Positions 10,091 through 21,550 are shown, counted from the first letter of the stretch. The stretch: 64,000 bases of DNA from Lotus japonicus (GCF_012489685.1 NC_080042.1:38197158-38261157); one strand, 5' to 3'. A program made the numbers and translations. Notes: generated from the sequence alone by a model not told the origin.

Positions 10091-11391
10091 TAAAAAGAGT
10101 ACTAGAGTACTCGGTGACTTTCAATCATCACCGTAGCTCACCTCAGTGGCTTTCCCCAATTCCAAAACCCACAACAAAAGTCGACTTTTCCCCGTCTTTC
10201 GTAAATATTTTCCCCTTCAGTTTTCCTATGCTTAAACGTTAATAAAATTGTTTCAGTTCGAATTAGTCAAGTTATGAGTTTATTTCTCAAAGTCTAAGTT
10301 TTCCAAGTCTTTAGTTTTCAAAACTCTATTCATTCTAAGTTTTCCAAAAACCCACCAAAAGCAAATCCCGGGGAAAGTCTAAGTACACAACAAATGGCTA
10401 AGTCTCAAACCTTGAGTTTGGACTTTCCTAGGGTTGTTCATCCAACCCGAAATATCAAAGATCACCAGATCAATGAATCCCCACTCCGAAGTCGCGTCAA
10501 AACGCACAATTCAATAACATCTCAACATCTTCAGTTATAGAAAACATCATAACATCAGTTCATCAACATAATCAACATCAAAGTAAAGCATAAGTCGAAT
10601 TCATCGACGCCTATCATGCAGTCATAGCTAATAGTAAGTTGCCCTAACCTCGAGCTGATCCAGTCTCGTGATCAAAGGTTCCTTCACTCAAATGCTCTGA
10701 AACTTCCAAAGTTCCTTCAACTGAACCTCGGAGAAAACAAAGCAGAATCGAAACAAAATCGATTAGTTCGATCGCAATACAACACATAAACGATAGACAA
10801 AGCATTAAAGCTTCAAAATACGACAATCGGGTACGAAAAGACAAGTTTTCGAAAACGAAAACTCCCCCCCCTCACTACATAGCTCACGGCCATAAGAGAA
10901 AAAGGGCTCCGGCTCTTTTTCTTCGATCAAATCTGTTTACAAGGTAGTTTTAGGGTAAAACTAAGGCAAAGAAACTGTCGGAACAATTTTCGGACGATCG
11001 GATCAAAATACGGCTGTTCAGGGGCGTTTTGGTCCAAAACAAAAGCTCAAAACCTCAAAGTTATCAGTTCGGAAAACAAATTTGACAGCAATGATCCTAA
11101 CGACATCCGTGACAACAAATCCTAAAGGCACAAAGTCAGATTACGACTTTTCGACAGTAAAGTTTCGAAATGTGCGACAAAAAGGGTTTTGAATCAGTTT
11201 TCCAGATCTTGGACAACTCGATCTAAATCGGCGAATACCGACGAAGGTTTTAGGCTCTTGGGCACGTAGAGAACAAACCCCAAGCGAAAAATCAAGAAAA
11301 ACGGACAGTTTTACAAAAAACTCGAAACTTTGAGCACAGAAACGACTAAAAAAAAGCAGTAGAAACGATGATCAGAGGTAAGAATCAAGCT

Positions 11392-11400
11392 AGTTACCTC
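11392..11400 (-). promoter_or_regulatory. Possible splice donor in the A1 leader
   Basis: The minus strand reads GAG|GTAACTAG, about 130 bases after the TATA box. A GAGGTAACT-like site followed by a TTACCTCTGATC-like stretch is kept at this place in A2 and, more loosely, in B and I. The paired acceptor would be CTGCTGCCAG just before the leader ORF. Confidence 0.4.
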
Positions 11401-11527
11401 GATACCTTGAAGTAGGAACGAACTGCGCGAAGATCGGTCGAGTTTCGGCGAAAATCTCCTCTCCCTCTCCTCTCCTCAATCCGCGGCCTCCTTGGGAAGA
11501 AAATGGGAGATATTTTGCTTTTTCTAC

Positions 11528-11535
11528 TATTTATA
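11528..11535 (-). promoter_or_regulatory. TATA box of the A1 5' LTR
   Basis: TATAAATA on the minus strand, ~690 bases from the LTR start. It is conserved at the equivalent place in B (29103-29110), A3 (40194-40201), I (51433-51440) and A4 (61590-61597); in the A2 3' LTR it has become AATAAATA (15925-15932). It sets transcription start near 11500. Confidence 0.7.
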
Positions 11536-12226
11536 GACAGGTGAAATCGCGGGAAAATGAAAATTTCGCGATTCCGATTTTTGCAGCACGTTTACCGATG
11601 AATTCTAAGAGAGATTCTGGCATCAGAATTCCAGAACTCAAAACAAATCTCAGACATTTGGGAAAAACAATATCTAAAATCCCAAAAGCGGTGTAAGTTA
11701 ATCTGTCCCGAAAAACTACTTTTTGCTGTGATGGTCAGACGACAAAACTTCCTTCTGAAGAAAGATTAGAAACGTCGAAACAAATCTGGTAACGTGGATG
11801 GAAACTTCGTTAGAAGTCCCGAATAGAAAAAGTCTTCATCCAGCGCTTGAATTTAGGGTTTCGAAGCAAAGAAATTAGCGTCGTCGAACATCCGAAAAGT
11901 GAATACTATCGTGCGTACAGTCCAGAGTTCCGAAATGGAACGCTGGTCGAAGGAAAAATAAAGAGAATCTTTAAATTTTCCAAGGATTTGAAATATCGCC
12001 TAAACATTGCTTTAAAAGCGAAATTAGCCTATTCTGGACACGCTCGCCATAAGGCAGATGTGCAGACGACTCGCACTAATTCCTACAGCGACTACGCAAC
12101 ATTCCTCAAGCAATTCCTGAACTTTCTTCTTCATTACTCTTCCTCAAACATCAAACTCCTGTCACGCTTACACTGATTCTACGCATGAGTCGGAAATTAA
12201 CTTGCTCTGTAAATCCAGGTCTTACA

Positions 12227-12747
12227 TTCCGCCTCAGTGAAGTTTTCCGCATTCACGAAGTCTTCCGCCCCAGTGAAGTTTCCTCACACTTGGATCGTCA
12301 GCCCTTCCCGTTTTCCAAACTCATTTCAAATCCTAAGTCTTTTCCAAGAAATTGCCATTACTATTTGAAGGTGTTTTATCTTTGGATAATGTATTATGAA
12401 TTTCATTTGTGAAGTCAAGTTCCATTCCTCTTTTATTCCAAAACTCTATAAGTCAAGATCCCGATACTGCCAAGAATTTCCCCGAAAAGGTCTTGATCCT
12501 AAATACAATAATGGCTCAGACCTCAAGTCAGAACCTACACAACATTCCCCGAAACCCTGTCTCTAGCCAGGCCGGACTTCACATTTCCCCACACTCCGGA
12601 ATTCATATATATAGGCAATAGTTCAAGTCAGCACAATCCAACAGAACATATGTAGATATGTCATAAAGTTCATCATGAGCAATGACATAAAGCAGTTCAT
12701 CATTTAACATAGAAACGACTGAAGCCTCAACAATAACCAAAGGCCGA
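12227..12747 (-). mobile_element. Element B 3' LTR, piece 3
   Basis: Continues the B LTR after A1; matches 34100-34690 of the B 5' LTR. It begins with the second TTCCG duplication and the last units of the hairpin array, and ends with GCCGA (12743-12747), the target duplication of A2. No gene. Confidence 0.85.
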
Positions 12748-13195
12748 TGTAACACCTCGATTTCCAGGTGCCACTTTAGTAACTCAAAAATAAACTTTAC
12801 GCGGAAAACAGGTATTTTTTTTTGTTTGATTCTTTTAATTATAGTGATAGAAAATAAAGACATAAACCAGCAAACTAAACTAACCGATGTACATCATATA
12901 AACATGTATAGCCTCAGCTGCACTCCAACGTCACGCGCACTCGCAGTGACTCCAAAGTAGTGTGCCCGTAGGCAAATATATACAGATCCATAAGTGTGAG
13001 TGAGAAAGTTATAAATACAATCCTCCAAGAGAAAGTCGGCCTCAAAATGGCCTAAGCAAAGACCCCTACAGTCCGACTGACTCTCTGTGATCCCACAGTA
13101 AGAGAACCACACAAAAAGCCATGCGTCGGGAACCTACCCTGTCCCAAAAGCAAAACGAATCAGAGCTCTACACAAAATATGATGTCTGCCTAAAC

Positions 13196-13870
13196 CTACC
13201 CTCCCAGTACCGCACAAAGCTCCTCCTCCTCCTCCTCGTCGCTCCCGACGTAGTAGTCGACATTAGTGTCAGAGTCAGAGTCCACCGTGATCATCTCAGT
13301 ATCCAAGTCCACGACCTCCCTCCTAACTGTCCTGCGAACAACCCTTGTCGAGCCCATCTCAACATCTACCTCCTCAAAAAGGACATCCTTCTCCACCACA
13401 CGAACCTGGGTTTCCACGCGGTAGCCGCGCGGTGGATTAAACGGAAAACGGCGAGAGGCAGATGGAACAACAGGCTCCCTCTTCGGCTCCACGAGCCTCA
13501 AGGACGACGCAACGTCGGTAGGATCGACAGCAGTAGCAGGAAGTGGCGCGACAGGTGCCTCATGAACAGCCTCGATCTCGGATGGGTCCTCGTCATCGGA
13601 TAAAGATGAAGGTGGTGCAGGTGGTCCTCGACCAGTGCCCGGTCCACAGCGAACTGAAGGCGGCAAGTTGAAGCTCAGCTCCATGCGTCGTAGAACTCCC
13701 TTCGTTAGACGTCCACGCTCGTCAGTACGGTCCTCCATGACCCTTCCCCGATACGTCGCCCGATGATCCACTGGATCGATCACCCAAGCGGTGGGGGCAT
13801 GTCGGTTAACCAGCTCAAACCTGATCCCCCCCGAGGGAGAGACCATCGAAAACCAATCCGCCATCGACAT
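13196..13870 (-). CDS. LTR leader ORF of A2 (conserved accessory protein, unknown function)
   Basis: A 224-codon frame inside the LTR, downstream of the promoter on the sense strand. I start it at ATG 13870 (MSMADWF) because this ATG, preceded by CTGCTGCCAG, is kept in A3 and A4; an in-frame ATG lies 11 codons upstream. Visible parts: core AWVIDPVDHRATYRG, then RGRLTKGVLRRMELSFNLP; a Pro/Ser/Asp-rich middle; SRLVEPKREP-like block (here LRLVEPKREP); REVVDLDTEMITVDSDSD; and a polyglutamate tail. Diverged relatives sit in LTRs E (53083-53655), D (47661-48194) and F (57539-58123). The tail resembles SUMO-interacting motifs. I know of no named family. Function unknown. Confidence 0.65.
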   Translation of the reverse strand: MSMADWFSMVSPSGGIRFELVNRHAPTAWVIDPVDHRATYRGRVMEDRTDERGRLTKGVLRRMELSFNLPPSVRCGPGTGRGPPAPPSSLSDDEDPSEIEAVHEAPVAPLPATAVDPTDVASSLRLVEPKREPVVPSASRRFPFNPPRGYRVETQVRVVEKDVLFEEVDVEMGSTRVVRRTVRREVVDLDTEMITVDSDSDTNVDYYVGSDEEEEEELCAVLGG

Positions 13871-14292
13871 CTGGCAGCAGGCCGACCGCCCAAACACAAA
13901 CATGAAACCAAAGCCAAGGCGCTAGGGTCAACTCACGGAATAGAGTAATTATACAGACAACATGTGATTGGGGTATATATATATATATATATATATATAT
14001 GTTTATGTATACATATAAATATATTCCTAGCATGTTATCGGCTCTAACAATAATTCGATAATTCAAACAGCATACAATTCCAGTCAGGGTGAATGTATGC
14101 GTGAAATGCAATTCAATATGATCCGGATAGTTGTTTGGGATGGGCACCAACGAGTCTGCCCTACACCGGCCTAGTGTCGACAACTCTGCTCGGGTGTCGC
14201 TTACAACCCATGCATAGTCAGATCAGTCCTAACTACCCTAGGTCGTACCACTCTGCCCGCTATGCCGAAGATACACCCAAGTGTTCTTCGAT

Positions 14293-14332
14293 GAAGGCCG
14301 TCCCAACCTTCGTGAAGCCGTCCCAACTTCAC
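14293..14332 (-). repeat. Hairpins in the A2 LTR matching array 1
   Basis: Two adjacent hairpins: GAAGG (14293-14297)/CCTTC (14307-14311) and GTGAAG (14312-14317)/CTTCAC (14327-14332), both with loop CCGTCCCAA (sense TTGGGACGG). Stem and loop sequences differ from A1 but the fold and the GGGA in the loop persist. The copy in the 5' LTR is near 26160-26200. Confidence 0.65.
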
Positions 14333-14453
14333 CGAGGCCCAATCTTTCGATCGTACCAACCTCGAATGTATGCATGATGCAATATGGTTAGCCAAACATC
14401 GAATCATCCTCACAACGCAAGTGTTTAGCTTTAATCTCAATTTCAAAACTCAA

Positions 14454-14484
14454 GAGTTTAACGTCGACCCTACGACATAAACTC
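14454..14484 (-). repeat. Hairpin in the A2 LTR matching array 2
   Basis: GAGTTTA (14454-14460) pairs with TAAACTC (14478-14484), and inside it GTCG (14463-14466) pairs with CGAC (14473-14476) around a CCCTA-containing loop. A1 has repeated GAGTT...AACTC units here. In the A2 5' LTR one inner pair is broken (GTTG), a counterexample to strict conservation. Confidence 0.6.
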
Positions 14485-16622
14485 CAACAACAAGAGTATC
14501 AAAGTACTCGGTGACCTCCTCTCGTCACCTTGGCTCACCCCCGTGGTGTCCACCAATTCTCAAGAACTCATGACAATGTCGACTTTTCCCCGTCTTTCGC
14601 AATCATTTTCCCTTTTAGATTCCCTATGGTTTATTCGTTAATGAAAACGTTTCGAATTGAATTAGTCAAGTTATGAGTTTAATTCTGGAAGACTAAGTTC
14701 TCTAAGGTCTCTAGTTCCAAGATTCTATTCAGTCTAAGTTTGCCAAAAATCCCGCCAAATGTAACCCCGGGGAAAGTCTAAGTATACAAACGATAGCTAA
14801 GTCTCAAACCTCGTGTTTGGACTTGCCTAGGGTTGTTCATCCAACCCGAAGATCAAAAGGAATCAATTCAGTGATTCTTCGCTCCGAAATCGCGTCAAGG
14901 CGCAGAATTTAATACAACATCAACATCACATGTTATGAAAACAACATAGCAATAATTCATCATCATATTCAATATCAAAGCAATGTACAAGTCGAATTTA
15001 TCGACGCCTATCATGCAATATTAGCTAATAGGTAAGTTGCCCTAACCTCGAGTTGCTCCAGCCTCGTGGTATAGGTGTTCCTCACAGTATAGCTCTGTAG
15101 TACCCAAAGTTCCTTCAACTGAACCTTGGAGAAAACAAAGCTGAAATCAACACAAAGTCGATTAGCTCGATCACAACACAACTAATTAACGATAAACTAA
15201 GCGTTTGAAGCTTCAGAGTTCAACAATCGAGCACGAGAGGACGAGTTATCGCGAAAAACGAATCCCCCCCATAAAACATGCTCTCGGCCACTTAGGAGAA
15301 AAGGGTTCCGACGCTTTTTCTTTGATCTAATTTAATTCGTAGGTAGTTTTAGGGTAAAACTAGGGTAAAGAAACTGTCGGAAAAATTTTAGAACGACCGG
15401 GTCGAAATACGACTAGTTAGAGGCATTTTGATCCAAAATTAAAGCTCAAAAACTCAAAGTTAAAACTTCGGAAAACAAATTTGATGGGAATGTTCACAAC
15501 GGCATTTGTTGCAACTAATCCTAAAGGCACTAAGTCAGATTGTGGCTTTTCGACGATAAAGTTTCAATATGTGCGCAAAAGGGTTTTTATACAATTTTTC
15601 AGATCTTTGACAACTCGATCGAAATCGGCGCACGACGGCGAGTGTTCTAGGTTGTTGGGTAAGTATAGAAGGTAGTTCAAAAGAAAAATCGGGAAAATCG
15701 AACAGTTTTACGAAAAGCTCGAAACTTTGAGCTCAGAAAGAGATAAAGAAACGCGATAAAAAGAATGATCAGAGGTAAGAATCAAGTAAGTTACCTCTGT
15801 GCCATGAAATAGAGACAAACAGCTCGAAGATCGGTCAAGAAACGACGAAGTTCTTCTCCTCTCCTTTCCTTCCCAAACTCGCGGCCTCAAGGTGGTGAAT
15901 GGGAGATATTTGTGATTTTTTTACTATTTATTGGAGAGTGAAATCGCGGGAAAATGAATATTTCGCGATTCCGATTTTTGCAGCACGTTCATCGGTGAAT
16001 TCTAAGCGAGATTCTGGCGACAGAATTCCAGAACTCAAAACAGGTTTCTTGAATTTGAGAAAAACGATCCAAAAGCGGTGTAAGTTAATTTGCCCCGAAA
16101 AACTACTTTTTGCTGTGAAAGTAGGATGACTAAACTTCGTTCTGAAGAAAGATTGGAAACGTCGAAAGAAATCTGGCAACGCGGATGGAAACTTCGTTAG
16201 AAGCTCCGAATAGAAAAAGTCTTCATTCAGCGTTTGAATTTAGGGTTTTTAAAGGATAGAATTTAGCGTCGTCGGACTTCCGAGAAACGAATCCTATCGT
16301 GCGTACAGTCCAGAGTTCCGAAATGAAACATTGGTCGAAGGAAAAATAAAGAGAACTTCTTATTTTTCCAAGGATTCGGAATTTCGCTTAAACATTGCTT
16401 TAAGAGCGGAATTAGCCAATTCTGGACACTCTCGCCATAAGGCGGGTGTGCAGACGAGTCACACTAACTCCTAAAACGACTATGGTACTATCCTCAAGCA
16501 ATTCCTGACTTTCTTCTTCATTAAACTTTCCCAAACAGCAAACTCCTGTCACGCTTACACCGATCCTACGCGTGAGTCGGAAAATAAACATTTAATCCAG
16601 TTCTGCAAATCCGGGTCTTACA

Positions 16623-16640
16623 ATACTCCCCTCCAAAAAG
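16623..16640 (-). other. A2 polypurine tract
   Basis: Same sequence as in A1, reading CTTTTTGGAGGGGAGTAT on the minus strand next to the 3' LTR. Confidence 0.8.
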
Positions 16641-16659
16641 AAAGTTTCGTCCTCGAAAC

Positions 16660-16905
16660 TCAGGGTTCCGTGAAAAGTCCGGGATACTGTTCCTTGATCT
16701 TGTCTTCTAATTCCCATGTAGCATCTCCCGTGTCGTTGTTCCATATCACTTTCACTAATGAAATCTGCTTCCCTCTTAGCTGTTTCACTCTTCTGTCCCC
16801 AATGCTGATCGGCGGTGCCTCAAAAGTCAAATCATCCTTCAGTTCAACGTTGTCTGGCTCGATTACATGTGTCGGGTCTGAAATGTACTTCCTCAACTGC
16901 GACAC
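16660..16905 (-). pseudogene. A2 integrase C-terminus and chromodomain
   Basis: Encodes HVSQLRKYISDPTHVIEPDN-type linker, the block DRRVKQLRGKQISLVKV, and a chromodomain with VKVIWNNDTGDATWELEDK and YPGLF. It joins 18136 when solo LTR K is removed. In this lineage the chromodomain is the polyprotein's last domain and targets integration to marked chromatin. The reading frame of this exon-like piece is itself open. Confidence 0.85.
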
Positions 16906-18135
16906 TGACGAACACACTGTCGCGGGTGCATGTCAAAGTATTCTGCTTTGAATGCAGTACAAGGTGTTGAACACCAGGATCGATCTCACAAGGACTCGGT
17001 GAAGTATTAATTGATAATAGAGTAAAACAAAGCAATTATAAAGGGGGTTTGGTTGATTTGATTGTAAAGTAACAAACAAAACATAAAAGAGATTTAATCA
17101 AATAAAAGAAAGTGTTAGTCATCAGATTATAACATTCAAGTGCAACAAACCTTCATTGGTTACAAAAGGTTAATTCTTCCTTATTGTTTCCCTAATTCGT
17201 GAGAGTTGATTAACTAAGCGAAAATCAATTCACAGTTTCCTAAACTAAGCGATTAAAAAACAGTTACGAACTAACATGAACTAAGCGAACATGCATTAAC
17301 TCTTATTTCTAAAACTACGGAATTAAGCAAACCCTAGATCAGAAATAGAGATGAAGAGAATTAATAAGAACAAATTCACATTAAGAATAGAACCTCAAGT
17401 TTGCAAACACCAGAATATTAAAAATCCTAAGACTAACTATGGAGTTTAACAACTCATATTAGAAAAGATGGAGAGAGCTATTAGGAGAAGGTGAAGGAGG
17501 TGATGGTGAGATGTGGTGAGGTGGTCTAACAAAAGCCTAAACTCACTTATTTATACTAATAAATAAACTTGTTCATCAAATAACAATTCTTGTTATCTAA
17601 ATCTTCACAAAATCGGGCTCACATAAAGGAGTAAGCTGCTGAACAATCAGGCATTCGCGGGTCCCACAAGAAGTCTGAATCTTCTATTGAGGTAAACATG
17701 GGAGTTGTAGCTCTTTAAGTCAGCTTCGCGAACCTTCAATCGGATCCTAATTCGGAGTTCCGTAGCCCAAGATATGATCATTTTAGTGCAGACTGTTCCA
17801 GACTCGCAGGATTAGCGACAGCAACTTTGCAAGGCCATTTTGACCATGTTAGAGGCTTGTTCTTCAATTATGCTGAACATGAAAGTTGTAGGGCTTCGCG
17901 TTAGCTTTCCAACGACATATTATGAGCCTTATTTCGATATTGATAGCTCCATAATCAATCTGTTCTAGCAAAACAGTCATAGAAACTAAAAGTGTAGAAT
18001 TAAGCTCTTTTCCATGAATAATCCAAATAAACACTAATGGTCAAAACATGGCTAAGTCATAACAATTAAGCACAAAAATGTATATAATGAAGCTTAGAAA
18101 GGCACACGTAAAGTGCATCAATTATGCGCTTATCA
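16906..18135 (-). mobile_element. Solo LTR K (1.23 kb)
   Basis: Inserted in the A2 integrase with target duplication GACAC (16901-16905 and 18136-18140). Minus strand begins TGATAAGCGCATAATTGATG and ends ...TTCGTCA; a TATA-like GTATAAATAAG lies near 17545-17556. No internal genes. The start resembles LTRs of Ty3 elements, but I cannot name the lineage. Confidence 0.85.
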
Positions 18136-18938
18136 GACACGTGAAATACATCGTGAATGTTGGAAAGAAACGGTGGTAGCGCAATCTGATACGCAACTGG
18201 CCCAACACGGCGAGTAATCTGGTAAGGTCCAATGAACTTTGGCGTGAGCTTCCTTGACTTAATAGCTCGGCCAACTCCGGTAGTCTGAGTAACTCGTAGA
18301 AACACATGGTCGCTCTCTTCAAACTCTAGGGTTCTGCGTCGCTGATCAGCATAACTCTTCTGTCTGCTCTGTGAAGCTCCCATCCTTTCCCTGATTTGTT
18401 TAACCTTCTCAGTCGTTTGTTGCAGAAGTTCTGGCCCAATCAAAAAACTCTCCCCATCTTGATACCAACACAACGGTGTCCTACACTTTCGACCATACAA
18501 AGCCTCATACGGTGCCATCCTGATGCTCGCATGAAAACTGTTGTTGTACGTGAATTCGATCAATGGCAGGAGATGATCCCAGCTTCCTCTGTTGTCTAAG
18601 ACACAAGTACGCAGGAGATCCTCTAGTGACTGAATAGTTCTCTCTGTTTGCCCGTCAGTTTGTGGATGATACGCCGAACTCAATCTCAGCTTGGTTCCTA
18701 ACGCCTCATGAAGAGCTCCCCAAAAGTGCGATGTAAACTTCGGATCACGATCAGACACAATACTCGTCGGAACTCCGTGTAGTCGCACAATCTCAGCCAC
18801 ATAAATCTCAGCCAACTTCTCCATGTTGTAAGTAGTTCTCACTGGTAGAAAATGCGCTGACTTGGTCAAACGGTCCACGATTACCCAAATCGAATCGTGT
18901 CTCTTCTGTGTTCTTGGCAATGCCACCACAAAATCCAT
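18136..18938 (-). pseudogene. A2 integrase core
   Basis: The open frame begins [11 protein letters not shown] and runs about 268 residues before entering LTR K. All three catalytic positions are visible: D of MDFVVALP, D of IVSDRDPKF, and E of [21 protein letters not shown] lies between them. [16 protein letters not shown] is the GPY/F module, followed by IHDVFHVS. The enzyme inserts the cDNA into host chromatin. The domain is intact as far as it goes but is separated from its chromodomain by K and from its N-terminus by stops. Confidence 0.9.
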
Positions 18939-19273
18939 GGAGATGCTATCTCATTTCCATTCTGGCACGTCTAAACTCTGTAACATACCGGCAGGTCTCT
19001 GATGCTCTACCTTAGCCCTCTGACAAGTCAAGCATGCAGCTACATACTCGGCCACTTGTTGCTTCATTCCCGGCCACCAGAAGTTCAGTTTCAAGTCCTA
19101 ATACATCTTTGTCATTCCAGGATGAATGCTCCACATGCTCTTGTGTCCTTCATCCATGATCAACCTTCTCAATTCTGGGTTGTTGGGTACACAAACTCTG
19201 TCCTTGCATCGTAGGATGTTGTCAGTCCCTATCTGAACTCCGGGTCTTTCCCTTGAATCACTAAGTTTCTCTT
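18939..19273 (-). pseudogene. A2 integrase N-terminal zinc domain with stops
   Basis: Encodes DEGHKSMWSIHPG, then FWWPGMKQQVAEYVAACLTC: the HHCC zinc-binding region (histidines in GHKS and SIHPG, cysteines in CLTC). In-frame stops interrupt MY*DLKL (normally Q or H, here TAG) and PEWK*DS (normally W, here TGA). Both are compatible with C-to-T transitions. Confidence 0.8.
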
Positions 19274-20443
19274 CTATAGCAGAAACGTATCTTGTAATTG
19301 TTGCTCTCTAATCTCTTCCATTAGTCCACTGGCGATTCTGATCATACCGAACTTCAACATTCCCTCAGACGGTGTCACACCCAAACTCATATCTCGAAAT
19401 TGTTCCAGCAACTTCAGCTCTTTAACCATCATTGACGAGACATGCATCTTCCTACTCAAAGCATCAGCAACTACATTTGCCTTCCCAGTGTGATATTGCA
19501 GTGTAAACTCGTAGTCCTTGATGAACTCCATCCATCTTCGTTGTCTCATGTTCAGCTCCTTCTGATCGAACAAGTATTTAAGACTCTTGTGATCGCTAAA
19601 TATCGTGAAAGTACAACCATAGAGGTAATGCCTCCATATTTTGAGCGAAAACACAATAGCAGCTAATTCCAAATCGTGCGTCGGGTAGTTCTTCTCGTGA
19701 GTCTTCAACTGTCTCGAAGCATAAGCCACCACTTTCCGATGTTGCATCAGTACACATCCCAAGCCTTGATGTGAAGTATCATAGTAGACCTCATAAGGTT
19801 CCTCCGGTTGTGGCAGAATAAGCACAGGTGACGTCGTCAAACGTTCCTTCAGGGTCTGAAAACTTGTCTCACACGCTTCAGTCCATGCAAAAGGTTGATC
19901 CTTCCTCGTAAGTTGAGTCAAAGGTCCAACAATCTTGGCAAATCCCTCAATGAAGCGTCTATAATATCCAGCTAAGCCCACAAAACTTCTAATTTCTGTC
20001 ACTGTCTTCGGTTGTTCCCAAGCCAAAACAGTCTCCACTTTCGCTGGATCCACAGCTATGCCTTCCTTTGAGATAACATGGCCTAAGAAGTTGACTTCCT
20101 CAAGCCAGAATTCACACTTGGAAGGGTTCGCGTACAACGTTTTCTCTCGCAACACTTGTAAAACTTGGCGCAAATGTTCTTCATGTTCCTTAGCGTCCTT
20201 CGAATAGATCAGAATGTCGTCGATAAACACCACTACAAACCGATCCAAGAACTCATGAAAGATGCGGTTCATGTAGTCCATGAAAACAGCAAGTGCATTC
20301 GTCACCCCAAACGGCATCACTAGGTACTCGTAGTGTCCGTAGCGAGTTATGAAAGCAGTCTTCTGTATATCCTCAGTCTTCACCCTGATCTGATGATAGC
20401 CCGACTTCAAGTCTATCTTGGAGAATACAGCAGCCCCTCGTAG
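19274..20443 (-). pseudogene. A2 reverse transcriptase (C-terminal part) and RNase H
   Basis: Open from just after the stop at 20444-20446 to a TAG at 19274-19276. RT shows [23 protein letters not shown], the catalytic [23 protein letters not shown] and [10 protein letters not shown]. RNase H follows: [10 protein letters not shown] (the usual YCDAS is changed), [45 protein letters not shown] and DALSRK. These copy RNA to DNA and remove the RNA strand. The substituted residues around the first RNase H aspartate (D kept) may weaken it. Confidence 0.9.
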
Positions 20444-21505
20444 TTAGTCCATCAAATTATCTATCCTCGGTAACGGGTATCTGTTCTTGACCGTCGCCTT
20501 GTTGAGTTGTCGATAGTCCACACACAATCTAGACTTTCCGTCTTTCTTCTTGACTAAAAGCACTGGCGCTCCCCACGGTGAGACACTTGGTCGAATGAAT
20601 CCTTTTGCCAAAAGATCCTCTAACTGAGACTTCAACTCCACTAGCTCTGCAGGTGTCATACGGTAAGGTGCGATCGAAATCGGTCCGGTTCCAGGTACAA
20701 TGTCGATCACGAACTCTATGTCGCGTACTGGCGGTAGTCCAGGTACGTCTCCAGGAAAAACATCAGCGAAGTCTCGAACCACCGGAATGCCATGAACATC
20801 TGAGTCCTTCCTTCCCTCCAAACTTAGCAATGAAGAGTACTTCTGAGTGCCCTCACTCAACGATGCACTAATTTGGTTAGTAGAAAGGTACTCGAAAAGA
20901 TCCGAGTTGGGGAACACCACTTTCTTTCGACTACAGTCCAAAAGACAATGGTAGTGGGATAACCAATCCATCCCTAGGATTACATCTAGGTTTTTAAGGG
21001 GTAAGCATACTAGGTTGGCATGAAAAGTTCTATCTCTATATACTACTGAACAGTGCATGCATGCGGCATTAGCAAGTAGGGTCCTAGCAGGTGTAGTCAC
21101 CATAAGATCAAAACTCAAAGCAGTAATAGGCAGATTCAGTCTTGATACGCAATCCTTAGAGACAAAAGAATGAGTTGCACCAGAATCAAAGAGTACAGTT
21201 AGAAGGTTACCGTCGATTTCACATTCCCCTCTGATCAAGCCATCCATTCCTTCAGCATCTTCGCCCTCCATTGTGTAAACTCTTCCCCTCGCAGCTGGGC
21301 GCTTTCCTCTAGCAGTATTCACAGACGGTTCAGCCTTAGGTGCCTTGCAGTCCACAGCCAGATGCCCCGGTCGATTGCAGTTGAAGCATCTTGGTTGTGC
21401 TGTGCAATTGTTTGCATAGTGCCCGCCAGCTCCACACCTGTAGCAGGTCACATCCTTGTTTGGGGTACGGTTTCCCGATCCTCCAGAAACAGCAGCAGCA
21501 GCCAT
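20444..21505 (-). pseudogene. A2 Gag zinc knuckles, protease and RT N-terminus
   Basis: A 353-residue open stretch in frame with gag upstream and RT downstream. Two CCHC knuckles come first ([28 protein letters not shown], about residues 21-53). The aspartic protease has [11 protein letters not shown] (about residue 107) and later [11 protein letters not shown] begins [20 protein letters not shown] and reaches [20 protein letters not shown]. It ends at TAA (20444-20446) where MDQL would be expected, a CAA-to-TAA change. Confidence 0.9.
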
Positions 21506-21550
21506 AGGCTTGTAAGATCCCGAGGTAAACCTTCTCCCCGCAAGACGTTG

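Larger units (their letters stand above)
2409..12226 (-). mobile_element. Element A1, defective chromovirus (Tekay/Del-like)
   Basis: A minus-oriented Ty3-type element bounded by LTRs 2409-3444 (3') and 8537-12226 (5'), with a perfect target duplication TTCCG (2404-2408 and 12227-12231). Order on the minus strand is LTR, primer site, gag, decayed protease, RT, start of RNase H, non-coding filler, mini integrase-chromodomain, polypurine tract, LTR. It lacks a working protease, most of RNase H and the integrase core, so it could only have moved with help. It sits inside the hairpin array of LTR B and is interrupted by solo LTR H1. The chromodomain and PBS fit the chromovirus assignment; the clade name needs an RT tree. 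Confidence 0.85.
8537..12226 (-). mobile_element. A1 5' LTR (3.69 kb)
   Basis: A full-length family A LTR. On the minus strand, U3 runs from 12226 to a TATA box at 11528-11535. The rest (about 3 kb) would be transcribed leader: a splice-donor-like GAGGTAACT (11400-11392), a poly-C/G tract near 10861, two hairpin arrays (9847-10090 and 9561-9760), an AT microsatellite, a broken leader ORF (about 9300-8980), and the terminal CGGGGTGTTACA. Confidence 0.9.
12748..16622 (-). mobile_element. A2 3' LTR (3.88 kb)
   Basis: Starts TGTAACACCTCG and ends CGGGTCTTACA in plus-strand reading. It carries the most intact leader ORF (13196-13870), an (AT)n run near 13974-14000, hairpins at 14293-14332 and 14454-14484, and a TATA box mutated to AATAAATA at 15925-15932. 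In place of the A1 arrays it has single hairpins with different sequences. Confidence 0.9.

Noticed and set aside
15481..15675. 64-residue ORF in A2 LTRs (also 27355)
   Set aside because: Antisense leader sequence; conservation reflects LTR identity.
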